DNA of 64,000 bases from Gemmata massiliana. GTDB lineage: Bacteria > Planctomycetota > Planctomycetia > Gemmatales > Gemmataceae. The first letter of the stretch is position 1. Each line of letters starts with the position of its first letter. Positions 17,500 through 26,472 of this stretch are shown here, piece after piece. Under the pieces are notes generated by a model. The model made no database searches. It was not told the DNA's origin and saw only the letters and a program-made list of their open reading frames with translations. The stretch covers positions 2,836,843 through 2,900,842 of the forward strand of contig NZ_LR593886.1 in the NCBI RefSeq assembly GCF_901538265.1, read 5' to 3'. Position numbers and translations under genes: made by a program.

Positions 17500-18461
17500 T
17501 TGGCCACTCCGACACCAGCCCGTGCCACCAGATAATCAACGAGCCGGGCGAACGGGTCAAATCCGACCACGTTCACCGCGTCGGCCACGAAGTTGGAGAG
17601 CGCGTTGACATCGTAATAGACGATTTTGCCGTCTCGATCGTCAACCATGTACTCGATCCCGCCGACGTCGATCCCGGCTGTCTGCATGATCTTCTCGCAC
17701 GCCGCGATCACCTCGGGCGGGGGCGTGTAGCCCTCCACCTTCAGCCCGGTTTTCGGTGCATCAATGGGGCACGCGGCGCGGACCAGTTCGACGCCGTCCG
17801 CGCGCTGGCAGATGTCCGCGGGGCACAGGTTGAACGATTCGCCGGTGGTGTAAACCTTGATCGCGTAGAGGAACTTTCCGCCGAGCGTTTCGACGCGGGT
17901 GATGTGCCCACCGCGTGCCGGCACGAACTCCTGCACGAGCGCGGTGTGGTCCACGCCGAAATCGAGCTGGTTCGCTTCGACCGCCGCCGCGAGAACGTCG
18001 CGCGACGCGAACTTCACGATGCCCGCGCCGCTCCCGCCGATGTTGGCCTTCACCACAACGGGGAAGCGCAAACCCTCGCTCGCCTCCACCGCCTTCGACG
18101 GGTGATTAATCACGCGCGCACGCGGGTACGGCAGCCCGAGCGATTCGAGCAGTGTGAGTTGCCGGGCCTTGGAAATCTCGGTGGAGAACCCGTTCAGCCC
18201 GTTCACGACCGGCACGCCGAGGCGCTCCAGGTGGGCCATGAACCCGACCGTGAAAAACATCCCCTGCACCCCGCCGCGCAGGTACGCGGACGGGCTCATG
18301 CGGTTGAACACGAGCGCGTAGGGCGACGAGTGCTCGCCCGGGTCGTAGACGTGTGCCCGCGGGTCGAGGCGCACGAACGGGATGTCCCGGCGCTCCAGTT
18401 CCGCGAACAGCGGGCGGAACCAGTCGGGGTGCTCGTGGTAGATGGCGAACGGCTTCCGCAT
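17496..18461 (-). CDS. ATP-grasp ligase, RimK-like
   Basis: 321 residues from ATG 18461. ATP-grasp signatures: FPVVVKANIGGSGAGIV (phosphate-binding lysine and glycine loop), ALVQEFVPARGG, and the metal site GIEYMVDDRDGKIVYYDVN (E/D and N). The N-terminal pre-ATP-grasp domain contains YALVFNRMSPSAY. Such enzymes join a carboxylate, activated as acyl-phosphate, to an amine or other nucleophile. First gene of the five-gene operon 18461-14366. The substrate is not predictable here. Confidence 0.85.
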   Translation of the reverse strand: MRKPFAIYHEHPDWFRPLFAELERRDIPFVRLDPRAHVYDPGEHSSPYALVFNRMSPSAYLRGGVQGMFFTVGFMAHLERLGVPVVNGLNGFSTEISKARQLTLLESLGLPYPRARVINHPSKAVEASEGLRFPVVVKANIGGSGAGIVKFASRDVLAAAVEANQLDFGVDHTALVQEFVPARGGHITRVETLGGKFLYAIKVYTTGESFNLCPADICQRADGVELVRAACPIDAPKTGLKVEGYTPPPEVIAACEKIMQTAGIDVGGIEYMVDDRDGKIVYYDVNALSNFVADAVNVVGFDPFARLVDYLVARAGVGVAK

Positions 18462-18919
18462 GTCGGACCCTCAAGGGATGCCAACGATTGTAGCTGCGGT
18501 GGCCGCTCGCGTCACGCGGGCGTAGTTTTCAATGTGAATAAAAATTCACTTATATTATTGTAGGCACTGAATTGATCGCGTAAAATACGGGATATCAACT
18601 CCTGGGTACACGGTCGGCGCGGGTCGGCTGGTGAAGCGACGTCCGCACCGTGCGGGTGGCGGTTTCAGAACGGGGGACACGCGCCGGCACGGTGTAGGTT
18701 CACCAGTCGGCCCGCGTCGACCGTGTACCCAGGAGCGATTGCGTTCCAAGAGATCGGCGAACGGCCGGTGTAAGCCGACCTGCAGGGCCGCCGGATCAAC
18801 TTACTCAACTCAGCGGTTGACTGTTCCGCATGGGCAATTCGCAGCCCGGGGGGTACGCTGATGAGGTGCGGGAGGCACGGTGCCGCTCGTGATCGTGTCG
18901 CCCGTGATGGACGGTGTGC
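18462..18919. other. Divergent intergenic region with a long inverted repeat
   Basis: Separates the ATP-grasp operon (minus) from the CNB/TrxR-like gene (plus). An AT-rich patch at 18,530-18,590 is a likely promoter zone for the minus operon. The remainder is taken up by the hairpin E repeat. Confidence 0.5.
18599..18735. repeat. Large hairpin E (37-bp arms, 3 mismatches)
   Basis: Arms 18599-18635 and 18699-18735 (beginning CTCCTGGGTACACGGTCG) pair with three mismatches. The 63-base loop contains a second smaller palindrome (CCGCACCGTGCGG). Three substitutions all preserve G-C/G-T pairing or replace single pairs, which suggests the structure matters or is recent. Confidence 0.85.
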
Positions 18920-20563
18920 ATGTCATCGGACGCCGACCTTTCGGCCTTCCCCAATCTGACGCCCACAGAGTTCCGGCTCCTGAAGCCCCTCGCGGATGTC
19001 GTTGAGTACGAGGACGGGGCGGTCGTGTTCCGCGCCGGAACTGCGGAAGTGGACCTGTTTGCCGTCGAAGAAGGGGCGATCGAAATCCGGAGCCCGACGG
19101 CTAACGACGCTCTGATTACTACCCACCACGCGGGCGGGTTTTCGGGCGACATCGATCTCCTGACCGGGCGCCCGGTGATTGTGAGCGGGTACGCACGCGG
19201 CGCGACGCGCGTGCTGCGCGTGCCGCACCGGATGATCCGAACGCTCCTCAACCGCGTGCCCAGTTTCGGAGAGAAGCTCATCAGTGCTTTCACCCGGCGC
19301 CGGGAACTACTCTCGAAAGTCGGGCGGCTCGGGATCACCGTGGTCGGCGCCGGGTACTGCAAGGACACGAACCTGGTCCGCGAGTTCTTACACAAGAACT
19401 TCGTTCCCTTTAACTGGCTCAACTCCGAAACCGAAGCGGGCCAGCTAGCACTCCGCGCCCAGAAGTCCGATTGCCCCAAACCGGTCGTCGATTGCGGCGG
19501 CGGGCAGGTGCTCTTTAACCCGACGCTCCGCGAACTCGCCAAGTGCGCGGGCGTTTGGCGCCCGTGCCCCGGGGAACTGGTGGACCTGGCGGTGGTCGGG
19601 GGCGGCCCCGCCGGAATCGCTGCGGCCGTGTACGCCGCGTCCGAAGGGCTCTCGACGCTACTATTGGACCGCCTCGGACCCGGCGGGCAGGCGGGTGGGT
19701 CGTCGAAGATCGAGAACTTCATCGGGTTCCCGGCCGGGTTGAGCGGCACGGAACTCGCGACGCGGGGCGTGCTCCAGATGCTCAAGTTCGGGGCACGGAT
19801 GGTCGCGCCCGTCGCGGTCGAGCGCATCGAAGTGCCCGCCGATCCGCGCGAACCGCGCCTCCTGCACCTCGATTGCAACACGGTCACCCGGGCGCGCGTG
19901 GTGCTCGTCGCCACGGGCGTGGGGTGGCGCAAGCTCCCGGCGGTCGGCGCGGAGCGGTTCGAGAGCGCGGGGATTCACTACGTTTGCACCGCGGTGGAAG
20001 CCGTTCTCTACGACGAGTCCGATGTCGTCGTGGTCGGCGGGGGGAACTCGGCCGGTCAAGCGACCATGCACCTCGCCGAGTGCTGCCGCACGCGCCGCGT
20101 TCACCTCGTCGTCCGCAGCCCGCTCGGAACGGGGATGTCGGAGTACCTCGTCAGCCGCATCCGCGGGGCCGCGAATGTCACGGTACACGAGGGAGCCGAG
20201 GTCGCGGAGGTCGACGGCGCGCACCACCTCGAGAGCGTCGTGCTCGCGCATGCGCCGAGCGGCACACGGGAGCGGCTCGCGTGCTCGGGGGTGTTCGTGT
20301 TCATCGGCGCGGACCCGGCCGCGCGGTGGCTCCCGCCGGAGGTCGCGCGGGACGATTCGGGGTACGTTCTCACCGGCTCGGACGCGCTCCGCTCGGGCCG
20401 CTGGCCGCTCGCCGATCGTTCCCCCTGCCCGCTCGAAACGACTGTCCCCGGGGTGCTCGCGGCCGGGGACGTGCGGGCGGGGACGACGAAGCGCGTGGGG
20501 TTCGCGGTGGGCGACGGCTCGCTTGCTGTCACGTGTACCCACCACCTGTTGTCTCTCCGATAA
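18920..20563 (+). CDS. Cyclic-nucleotide-binding domain fused to a thioredoxin-reductase-like flavoprotein
   Basis: About 547 residues (ATG 18920; GTG 18914 also possible). Residues ~20-130 form a cNMP-binding/Crp-type fold (DVVEYEDGAVVFRAGT, GGFSGDIDLLTGRP). ~135-210 resemble the linker seen in cNMP-TrxR fusions. ~220-545 are the FAD/NAD(P)H halves: LAVVGGGPAGIAAAVYA, VVVVGGGNSAGQAT, and the C-terminal FAD motif VPGVLAAGDVR. The redox CxxC of true thioredoxin reductases is absent: the equivalent region reads HYVCTAVEA with one Cys. Hence disulfide reduction as in TrxB is doubtful; ligand-gated FAD oxidoreductase is a safer description. Confidence 0.85.
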   Translation: MSSDADLSAFPNLTPTEFRLLKPLADVVEYEDGAVVFRAGTAEVDLFAVEEGAIEIRSPTANDALITTHHAGGFSGDIDLLTGRPVIVSGYARGATRVLRVPHRMIRTLLNRVPSFGEKLISAFTRRRELLSKVGRLGITVVGAGYCKDTNLVREFLHKNFVPFNWLNSETEAGQLALRAQKSDCPKPVVDCGGGQVLFNPTLRELAKCAGVWRPCPGELVDLAVVGGGPAGIAAAVYAASEGLSTLLLDRLGPGGQAGGSSKIENFIGFPAGLSGTELATRGVLQMLKFGARMVAPVAVERIEVPADPREPRLLHLDCNTVTRARVVLVATGVGWRKLPAVGAERFESAGIHYVCTAVEAVLYDESDVVVVGGGNSAGQATMHLAECCRTRRVHLVVRSPLGTGMSEYLVSRIRGAANVTVHEGAEVAEVDGAHHLESVVLAHAPSGTRERLACSGVFVFIGADPAARWLPPEVARDDSGYVLTGSDALRSGRWPLADRSPCPLETTVPGVLAAGDVRAGTTKRVGFAVGDGSLAVTCTHHLLSLR

Positions 20564-20850
20564 CGACCCGCGGCCCGTGCCGCAGCACGACTTTTCGCAC
20601 AACGAACGGTGAGCGACCTCTCCGCTCCGCCGCACTTCGTGATAGAGGGAATTCGGTGTGGCTCGGGACGTTCACCGTCAACAGTGTGATATTCCTGTGC
20701 GACTTCGACTACCCTGCTGAGGCAGGCTATTCCTGCCCGTACATGACATTCGTTGGTGCATTTTCATACAGCAAAGACGACGCCTGACCGCATCATTTCT
20801 TCATTGAGCAGGAGCAGTCAGGAACCATCGCACACGCGGGAGGACGGGTC

Positions 20851-21312
20851 GTGCCAGGTGGAACATACTTGTACCGGTGCGACCACTGCCCACTCATCCT
20901 CGAAGTCGGCGGGGGAACCGCCTGGAGAGAGGACGGGACCGTCATTCAGGAGGACGTTTGGGTTGCGTGTGGGGCGTGTGGCACCATGCACCGGTTGGCC
21001 GAGCGCGACGGCATCTGTCAGGTGACTGCCTTCCCCGGTCCGGTTCGAGGGATGCGGCCCGTGACCATCCTCGATGCGTGTGGTGACCCGGCCGAAATCT
21101 CCGAGTTCGCGGTGGAAGGAGAGCTGCGTCAGGTTGGGGAACATGCCGGCGGCATCGCGAACCTTGGTCAACTCCCGTGCGGTCACTGCGGACAGATCGG
21201 ACGGATGGTGACGGTAGCAGATTTGCGTGCTCCCGATGGTCGGTACCGCGATGTGGATTGCCCGGTTTGCGCCCACCCGCTGGACGGGTTCGGTTTGACG
21301 GATTGGATATGA
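20851..21312 (+). CDS. Small zinc-ribbon protein of unknown function
   Basis: 153 residues from GTG 20851. Cys pairs CDHCP, CGACG, CGHCG and CPVC are spaced as two zinc ribbons. No DNA-binding or enzymatic domain is recognisable. It precedes another unknown gene by about 110 bp. The upstream 290 bp (from 20564) shows no gene. Confidence 0.6.
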   Translation: MPGGTYLYRCDHCPLILEVGGGTAWREDGTVIQEDVWVACGACGTMHRLAERDGICQVTAFPGPVRGMRPVTILDACGDPAEISEFAVEGELRQVGEHAGGIANLGQLPCGHCGQIGRMVTVADLRAPDGRYRDVDCPVCAHPLDGFGLTDWI

Positions 21313-21423
21313 CCAACCACCCGAGTGATGCCGATCCGGTGTTACTTCTCCATTCGGCGGGTGAGTCGCTCAGTGCCGGATCGCTTCTACTTGTCGGTAC
21401 AAACAGTTTTGACGGGGTGTGGC

Positions 21424-21906
21424 GTGCAAATCCAACTCGTCTACCAGACCTGGGACGGGGGCGCTCCGGTCACCAAGTTCCTTCTCCCCGAAGAATACTT
21501 CGACCCGCTGGAACCGGGGGAGAGTTATGAGGTTGACGGCGTGCCCAAGTACAACCACACGTGGCAGTACCTTGACGTGCCTCCGCGTCGACTGAAGTGG
21601 ACGGTGGAGCGACGGTCGGGGACCGCGGACGACACGACGATACGCGCGCAGTACATGGACGGCGGGCAGTCCTGGATGACTCACCGAAGCGACCCGGATG
21701 GGTACGAGGAGATGATCCACTCTACCCAGATCGGTGACGGCCGATGTCACATCCTGCGAACCTGCCGGACCACGGGCGGGGGATGGGTGGTGCATCTCAA
21801 CACGGTCATTGAAGGCGGGGACGACGGCACACAGCGAGAGAAGCGACTGGATGGTCCGTGGTCGTTTGACGAAGCGATGGACTACGGCCGGTTCGGTAAT
21901 TCATGA
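21424..21906 (+). CDS. Hypothetical protein
   Basis: 160 residues if started at GTG 21424 (MQIQLVYQTWDGGAP); an in-frame ATG at 21325 would add 33 less protein-like residues. The sequence is rich in Trp and charged residues (NHTWQYLDVPPRRLKWTVE, GGQSWMTHRSDPDGYEEM) and soluble. Family not recognised. Downstream to 22,138 no gene is seen; this gap contains two TTAGCAT-type boxes resembling the CTAACAT repeat. Confidence 0.55.
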   Translation: MQIQLVYQTWDGGAPVTKFLLPEEYFDPLEPGESYEVDGVPKYNHTWQYLDVPPRRLKWTVERRSGTADDTTIRAQYMDGGQSWMTHRSDPDGYEEMIHSTQIGDGRCHILRTCRTTGGGWVVHLNTVIEGGDDGTQREKRLDGPWSFDEAMDYGRFGNS

Positions 21907-22138
21907 GCGACCGTGCCCACCGGCACTCAGTAGGGGCATTACTCGGGCTTGGGCAGGTCAACGAACAGGTGGCGCTCCGAAAACGTGATCAAATGTTAGC
22001 ATGGAACGGTTTTTATTGGAATTTACAGGGATTTATCGCGAAGCGCAGACACAAAAGACGGCAAAAACGGTAGCGCATGTTAGCAGCGCGGGGCAAAAAA
22101 TGTCGAGATTGTAGCAACTCACCGCCAGGAAACGGGCG

Positions 22139-23284
22139 TTACGCGGCCCTCGCGAACGGTCGCTGCGCGAACGTGTGAAGCTCCCATACCGCATCGAGCA
22201 TGGCGAAGAACCGCTCGCGCGAGTGGACCGCGGGGACTTGTGCCGCCCGCGTGCCCAGGGCCTTCCGCCAACCGGGGGCCGCGAGCAGTTCGCGAATCAC
22301 TGCGGCCGTGCCACTCGGGTCGGTTCGCATGTCGATCGAAATGGCCGCGTCGCCGGTCGCGTTGAGTGTACGCAGGCCGAGCGGCGTGGTGACGACAGCG
22401 CGCCCGGCGGCCATCGCGTCCATCGCGGAAACGTATGGGCCCATAGCAGAATGAGCCGGCGCAACGATCACGCGCGACGCTTCGTACACGCCGGTTGTTG
22501 AAGGGAGTTTGGTAACCCGGAGATCGGCCACCGGGAACCGGTCCGCGACCGAACCCGCCACCGTGAGCCGAACGCCGCACGCACGCAGGTGAGGCAGGTA
22601 CACGTGTCGGTAGAACCATTCGAGGTCCGCGAGATCACCGTTACACGCGCTGCCGCAAATGGTTATGTCGTGTTCTTCGTGTGCTTGCGACGGTGCCGCG
22701 TGCGCGGAACGCACCCAGAGGGGAACGTGGCGCGCGGACTTCACGCCGTGCTTGCGGGCCGCGTTCGCGTCGGCTTCGGTGGGGAACAGGACGTGGGTGA
22801 ACAGGCGGTACAGTTCCGCTTCCACGCGGCCGAACGTGAACTTGTACTCGGCTTCGCGCACGGCCTGCGGCACAAGCTCCGAGGTGGCCGCCCGGCGCGC
22901 GTAACTGTCACCGACCGCGAGCACCGTTCGCGTGGTGTGCGGCAGCGCGTGAGCGAACGGGGCCGCACACACGTCCGTGGTGAAGAACACGTCCCACGGC
23001 TCGGAAGCAAGTGTGCGGAACGCACGCTCATTTGCGGCCCGTTCGCTCGCGTAAAGCAACTGGGCGAGTGCGGTTCCCGGTTCGTGTGCGGATTCCGGCG
23101 TGCAGTCGAGCGTGACGGTGCGCTCGCCGTCCTGCGCCGTGACACCCCAGGCAGGGATTTGCTGCATGACGCAATGAACGTCCCAGCCATGCGCGCGGAA
23201 GTAGTCGCGTTGCGCGAGCGCGGTGTGGCTCGCGCCGCACGCGGAATCGAACCGCCCCCAGGGGTGATAGAGCAGTACACGCAC
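22139..23284 (-). CDS. Glycosyltransferase, GT4-like
   Basis: 381 residues from ATG 23284. The N-terminal half starts MRVLLYHPWGRFDSACGAS with the His and Gly pattern of GT-B enzymes. The C-terminal half holds HDITICGSACNGDLADLEWF, RVIVAPAHSAMGPYVSAMDA and MAAGRAVVTTPLGLRTL, matching the E/P/G-rich sugar-nucleotide-binding region of GT4 proteins. It transfers a sugar from an activated donor to a growing glycan. It follows the second glycosyltransferase by 30 bp on the same strand, within a heptose/glycan cluster. Confidence 0.8.
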   Translation of the reverse strand: MRVLLYHPWGRFDSACGASHTALAQRDYFRAHGWDVHCVMQQIPAWGVTAQDGERTVTLDCTPESAHEPGTALAQLLYASERAANERAFRTLASEPWDVFFTTDVCAAPFAHALPHTTRTVLAVGDSYARRAATSELVPQAVREAEYKFTFGRVEAELYRLFTHVLFPTEADANAARKHGVKSARHVPLWVRSAHAAPSQAHEEHDITICGSACNGDLADLEWFYRHVYLPHLRACGVRLTVAGSVADRFPVADLRVTKLPSTTGVYEASRVIVAPAHSAMGPYVSAMDAMAAGRAVVTTPLGLRTLNATGDAAISIDMRTDPSGTAAVIRELLAAPGWRKALGTRAAQVPAVHSRERFFAMLDAVWELHTFAQRPFARAA

Positions 23285-23314
23285 TCGGGCGCCCTCCGTG
23301 GCCGGTACTTGTTG

Positions 23315-24925
23315 TCAAACCGCGGTCCGCGCGCCGACTTTCGAGGTCGCGATGGTCGTTGGCTTCGTGCCGACCAACTGCGCGAGTAGGTTTTCCGGCG
23401 AGTGGTGGCTCAACCAGCGGGTGCGCGCTTCCGCCGCGGCCGCGCGATAATTCGGGTAATCGGCGACAACGTTCCGCAGCGCGCGGAGTAACTCGTGCTC
23501 GTCGCGCACGACTTCGCCGCTGCCGGCCAGTTGTTCGGAGGACATCCACGTGCCGGCCGAAACGATGGTCGGCTTCCCGGCCGCGACCGCCTCGGCGAAG
23601 ATGCCGGAACTGCGTGAGCGATAGGCTTTTGGGTCGTAAAAGCACAGCACGATATCGGCCGAACTGAGCAGCCGGTAGTAATCGTCGGCGGGCACGAAAC
23701 CGTCACGATACTGGCGCTCGACAACCGACTCCGGGTACGATTCCAGTTCCGCGAGGGCGCTGAGCATCGCGGGTTCGCGCTCTTCGGGGTGGATCGCGCC
23801 GGGCACGACGAACTGCACGCCCGTGCTCATCGCGCGCACGAGGGTGGGCAGTTTCGTGAAGCCTTTTTCCTTCCGCAAGTCGCCGAGGAACAGCACGCGG
23901 AGCGGTCCCGCTGTGGGCCGCAGAGGAGAAGGCGGGATCAGGTCGGCACGAAATGCGTGTGGGAGCACCCCGAATGGGAACCCCGCGAGTGTAGCGTAAT
24001 CGGCCGCGAGTTCGGCGGTGTCCGTGTAGAACCGCACGTTGCCGGTTTCGGGGTACGCGCGGCACGCATCGAAGTACGCGCGGTGCGTGCGCGTGTGGAA
24101 CGCCTCGACGGGCGACGGTTCGCGCTCCAGTTCGGAGGGCGAGAGCATCGTGTGCCGGTATTCGAGGTGGAACGTGGGCAGGCGCTCCGCGCCGACGCGC
24201 TGCACGAGCGCGAGCACCGCGAGCGCGTCGCGCCCGTAAGCCGTCGGGAAGTAGACGTGGTCGCTCGGCCCGGCCCCACTGAGCGTCAGGAATCGTTCGA
24301 GGTCGGCCGCGAACATCTGGTAGTGAACGAACTCGTTGTGCTCGGGCGGAATGCGCCCAAGTGCCCGCCGGAGCAGCCCTTCGGCGTCCGTTGAGAGCGG
24401 GCCGAAATGACCGGCGCCCGTCTCGAACGTCGGCACGGGAGGGAGTCCGCGGCGCTTGCGTGCGGTGGCGCGAACGTGATCGAACGCAGCGGGCGGAATC
24501 AGTGCTCGGAACACTCCGCTCACGACCGGTGGGAGCGCGCGCTTCGCGAAGTGAGCGAGTTTCGCCTTTAGGTTGCGTTTTGGTTGAGGCAGGGGAGCGA
24601 GTCGTGCGTCGAGTAATTCACGCAGCGTCGCGTGGCCATCGAGCACGGCTTCGATCGGGGTGTCGCAGAGCGGACCGAGTTCCCCGCGGAGGGGGATCGC
24701 CGACGGCTGAATCTCATCGACGATGTGGCCCCAGTGGTCGACACGGAACAGTGGGAGCGTCGGCAGATCGGCCGGTAGCCCGCGCCCGGTGCAGCGCGCG
24801 TGAACTCCCATCAGCACGTCGAACCCGCGGCGCCGGGCGGCCCGGGCGATCGCGACCCCCGTTTCCACGAAGTGCCCGCGCGCTTCGGTCATTCCGTTGT
24901 TCACGATCAGGAACTTGGCCGCCAT
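23315..24925 (-). CDS. Large glycosyltransferase
   Basis: 536 residues from ATG 24925 (MAAKFLIVNNGMTEARGHFV). The C-terminal ~220 residues are GT-B like: PLRVLFLGDLRKEKGFTKLP, then YYRLLSSADIVLCFYDPKAY, SSGIFAEAVAAGKPTIVSAG. The N-terminal 300 residues are longer than in ordinary GT4 enzymes and contain conserved-looking HNEFVHYQMFAADLE. Likely adds a sugar to the same surface glycan as its neighbour. It lies directly upstream of the shorter glycosyltransferase and downstream of the heptose genes, all on the minus strand. Confidence 0.75.
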   Translation of the reverse strand: MAAKFLIVNNGMTEARGHFVETGVAIARAARRRGFDVLMGVHARCTGRGLPADLPTLPLFRVDHWGHIVDEIQPSAIPLRGELGPLCDTPIEAVLDGHATLRELLDARLAPLPQPKRNLKAKLAHFAKRALPPVVSGVFRALIPPAAFDHVRATARKRRGLPPVPTFETGAGHFGPLSTDAEGLLRRALGRIPPEHNEFVHYQMFAADLERFLTLSGAGPSDHVYFPTAYGRDALAVLALVQRVGAERLPTFHLEYRHTMLSPSELEREPSPVEAFHTRTHRAYFDACRAYPETGNVRFYTDTAELAADYATLAGFPFGVLPHAFRADLIPPSPLRPTAGPLRVLFLGDLRKEKGFTKLPTLVRAMSTGVQFVVPGAIHPEEREPAMLSALAELESYPESVVERQYRDGFVPADDYYRLLSSADIVLCFYDPKAYRSRSSGIFAEAVAAGKPTIVSAGTWMSSEQLAGSGEVVRDEHELLRALRNVVADYPNYRAAAAEARTRWLSHHSPENLLAQLVGTKPTTIATSKVGARTAV

Positions 24926-24969
24926 GCCGTGTCCTCGTGTGTCGATGATGGGCGCGACGGTAGGGGAAG

Positions 24970-25506
24970 CTATCTCGAAGCCGCCCACAACTCGATTGCG
25001 GCGGTGAGGTCCGCGACCGCGTTCGGCAGCTCGCGCCCGTGGCCCGTGCGGACCAGGACCGATCGGCACCCGGCCGCGTCGCCGGCGCCCGAATCGCAGA
25101 CCTTGTCGCCGACCATCCACGATCGCGCGAGGTCGATGTCGAAGTCGCGCGCGGCCGTGAGGAGCATTCCCGGTTTCGGTTTGCGGCACGTACAGGTTAC
25201 GCGGTACGCGCCGATGCCCTCGGTGGGGTGGTGGGGGCAGTAGTAATAGGCGTCGACCTTCGCGCCGTGTGCCGCCAAGAGTTCCGATACGCGGTCGTGA
25301 ACGGCGCTCAACCGGCTCTCCGGGAAGTACCCGCGCGCGACGCCGGATTGGTTCGTGATGACGATGACGAGTACGCCCGCGTCGTTCAGTCGCCGAACGG
25401 CCTCGGCCGCGCCCGGGATGAGGCGCACTTGGTCCGGTGACGAGAGATGGTTAACCTCTTCGATCAGCGTGCCGTCGCGGTCGAGGAACACGGCTTCACG
25501 CGACAT
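24970..25506 (-). CDS. gmhB: D-glycero-D-manno-heptose 1,7-bisphosphate 7-phosphatase
   Basis: 178 residues from ATG 25506. HAD-family motifs: FLDRDGTLIEE with nucleophile and acid Asp, VIVITNQSGVARG, CRKPKPGM and MVGDKVCDSGAG. The zinc loop CPHHP...CTCRKP typical of GmhB is present. It removes the 7-phosphate from heptose-1,7-bisphosphate. Its start overlaps the end of the nucleotidyltransferase gene by 11 bp, so the two are translationally coupled. Confidence 0.85.
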   Translation of the reverse strand: MSREAVFLDRDGTLIEEVNHLSSPDQVRLIPGAAEAVRRLNDAGVLVIVITNQSGVARGYFPESRLSAVHDRVSELLAAHGAKVDAYYYCPHHPTEGIGAYRVTCTCRKPKPGMLLTAARDFDIDLARSWMVGDKVCDSGAGDAAGCRSVLVRTGHGRELPNAVADLTAAIELWAASR

Positions 25507-26236
25507 GGATCGCTTCCCGCTGCGCGACGAACCCGCGGAAGTCGTCCGGCGTGCCGATGTCATGGAACCCCGCGTCTTGTGAGAACGCGGCAAGTGTTAA
25601 ACCGTCGCAAAGCGCGGCCGGGAACACGTCGCGTTCCAGTGATACGACTTCGCCTGCGGGGACGCGAGCGAGGAGGGAGCGTTCGATGACGTACACGCCC
25701 GCGTTCACCCACCCGCTTTGCGCGGCGCCGGTTTCTTTCTCGCGGAATGCTTTCACGCAGGTACCGTCCGTATCGATGCTTCCGTAGCGGCTGGCGTCCG
25801 GCACACGTGCCAGTGTGAGCGTCGCTCCTACGTTGTGTCCCCAGCGGGTATTTGCGGCTGCGTGCGTGTGAGCAAGTTGGTGTAGGTCGACATCGATGTA
25901 CGTGTCGCCGTTTACCACAACGGCCGCGGGCGCGAAGAACCGCTCCGCGCGCTTCAGGGCGCCACCGGTGCCGAGCAGTTTCTCGCCGTCGTGGGAGTAG
26001 TCGATGCGAACGCCGAATCGCGAGCCGTCCCCGAATTCTGCCTCGATCTGGTCCGCCATGTGTCCGACACACAGCACGAATCGCCGCGCCCCGCGCTGGC
26101 GCAGTAGGTCGAGTTGCACCGCGAGGAACGGTTCGTTGCCGACGGGTGCGAGTGCTTTCGGGCGGTCGCTAACTGCGGACCGCAGGCGCGTCCCGAGTCC
26201 GCCGCAAAGCACTACAACCGGAAGATCGAGCGTCAC
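25496..26236 (-). CDS. hddC: Heptose-1-phosphate guanylyltransferase, HddC-like
   Basis: 246 residues from GTG 26236. The nucleotidyltransferase signature CGGLGTRLRS...RPKALAPVG lies at the N-terminus, followed by GTGGALKRAERFF and VVVNGDTYIDVD (metal-binding Asp). With gmhB it suggests the GDP-D-glycero-alpha-D-manno-heptose route used for S-layer or capsular heptose. GmhA and the HddA kinase are not in the window. A different hexose-1-phosphate nucleotidyltransferase cannot be excluded. Confidence 0.75.
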   Translation of the reverse strand: MTLDLPVVVLCGGLGTRLRSAVSDRPKALAPVGNEPFLAVQLDLLRQRGARRFVLCVGHMADQIEAEFGDGSRFGVRIDYSHDGEKLLGTGGALKRAERFFAPAAVVVNGDTYIDVDLHQLAHTHAAANTRWGHNVGATLTLARVPDASRYGSIDTDGTCVKAFREKETGAAQSGWVNAGVYVIERSLLARVPAGEVVSLERDVFPAALCDGLTLAAFSQDAGFHDIGTPDDFRGFVAQREAIHVA

Positions 26237-26472
26237 GCCAGCTCCTGCGCTGTTCTGTGGGCACTTGAGGGTGTTGCCGCTCCTGGTGAGATTAAACCCG
26301 AGCGGGGCAAGGATCTTTCAGGATGCCCGTGTGATGAGCACTAGTGGTACAGCGCAGCGAATCGACCTGTCAACGCGAACATGTTCGGGTCGAGTGCGTG
26401 GACGTGCAAACGAGGGGGCCTGTCCGGGTACACGGTTTGCTGCGCTGGGAGCGGTTGCCCGAGGAGTGAACC

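Noticed and set aside
19543-20787. Frame of 414 codons inside the cNMP/TrxR-like gene
   Set aside because: Arg/Gly/Pro-rich out-of-frame reading of a real gene.
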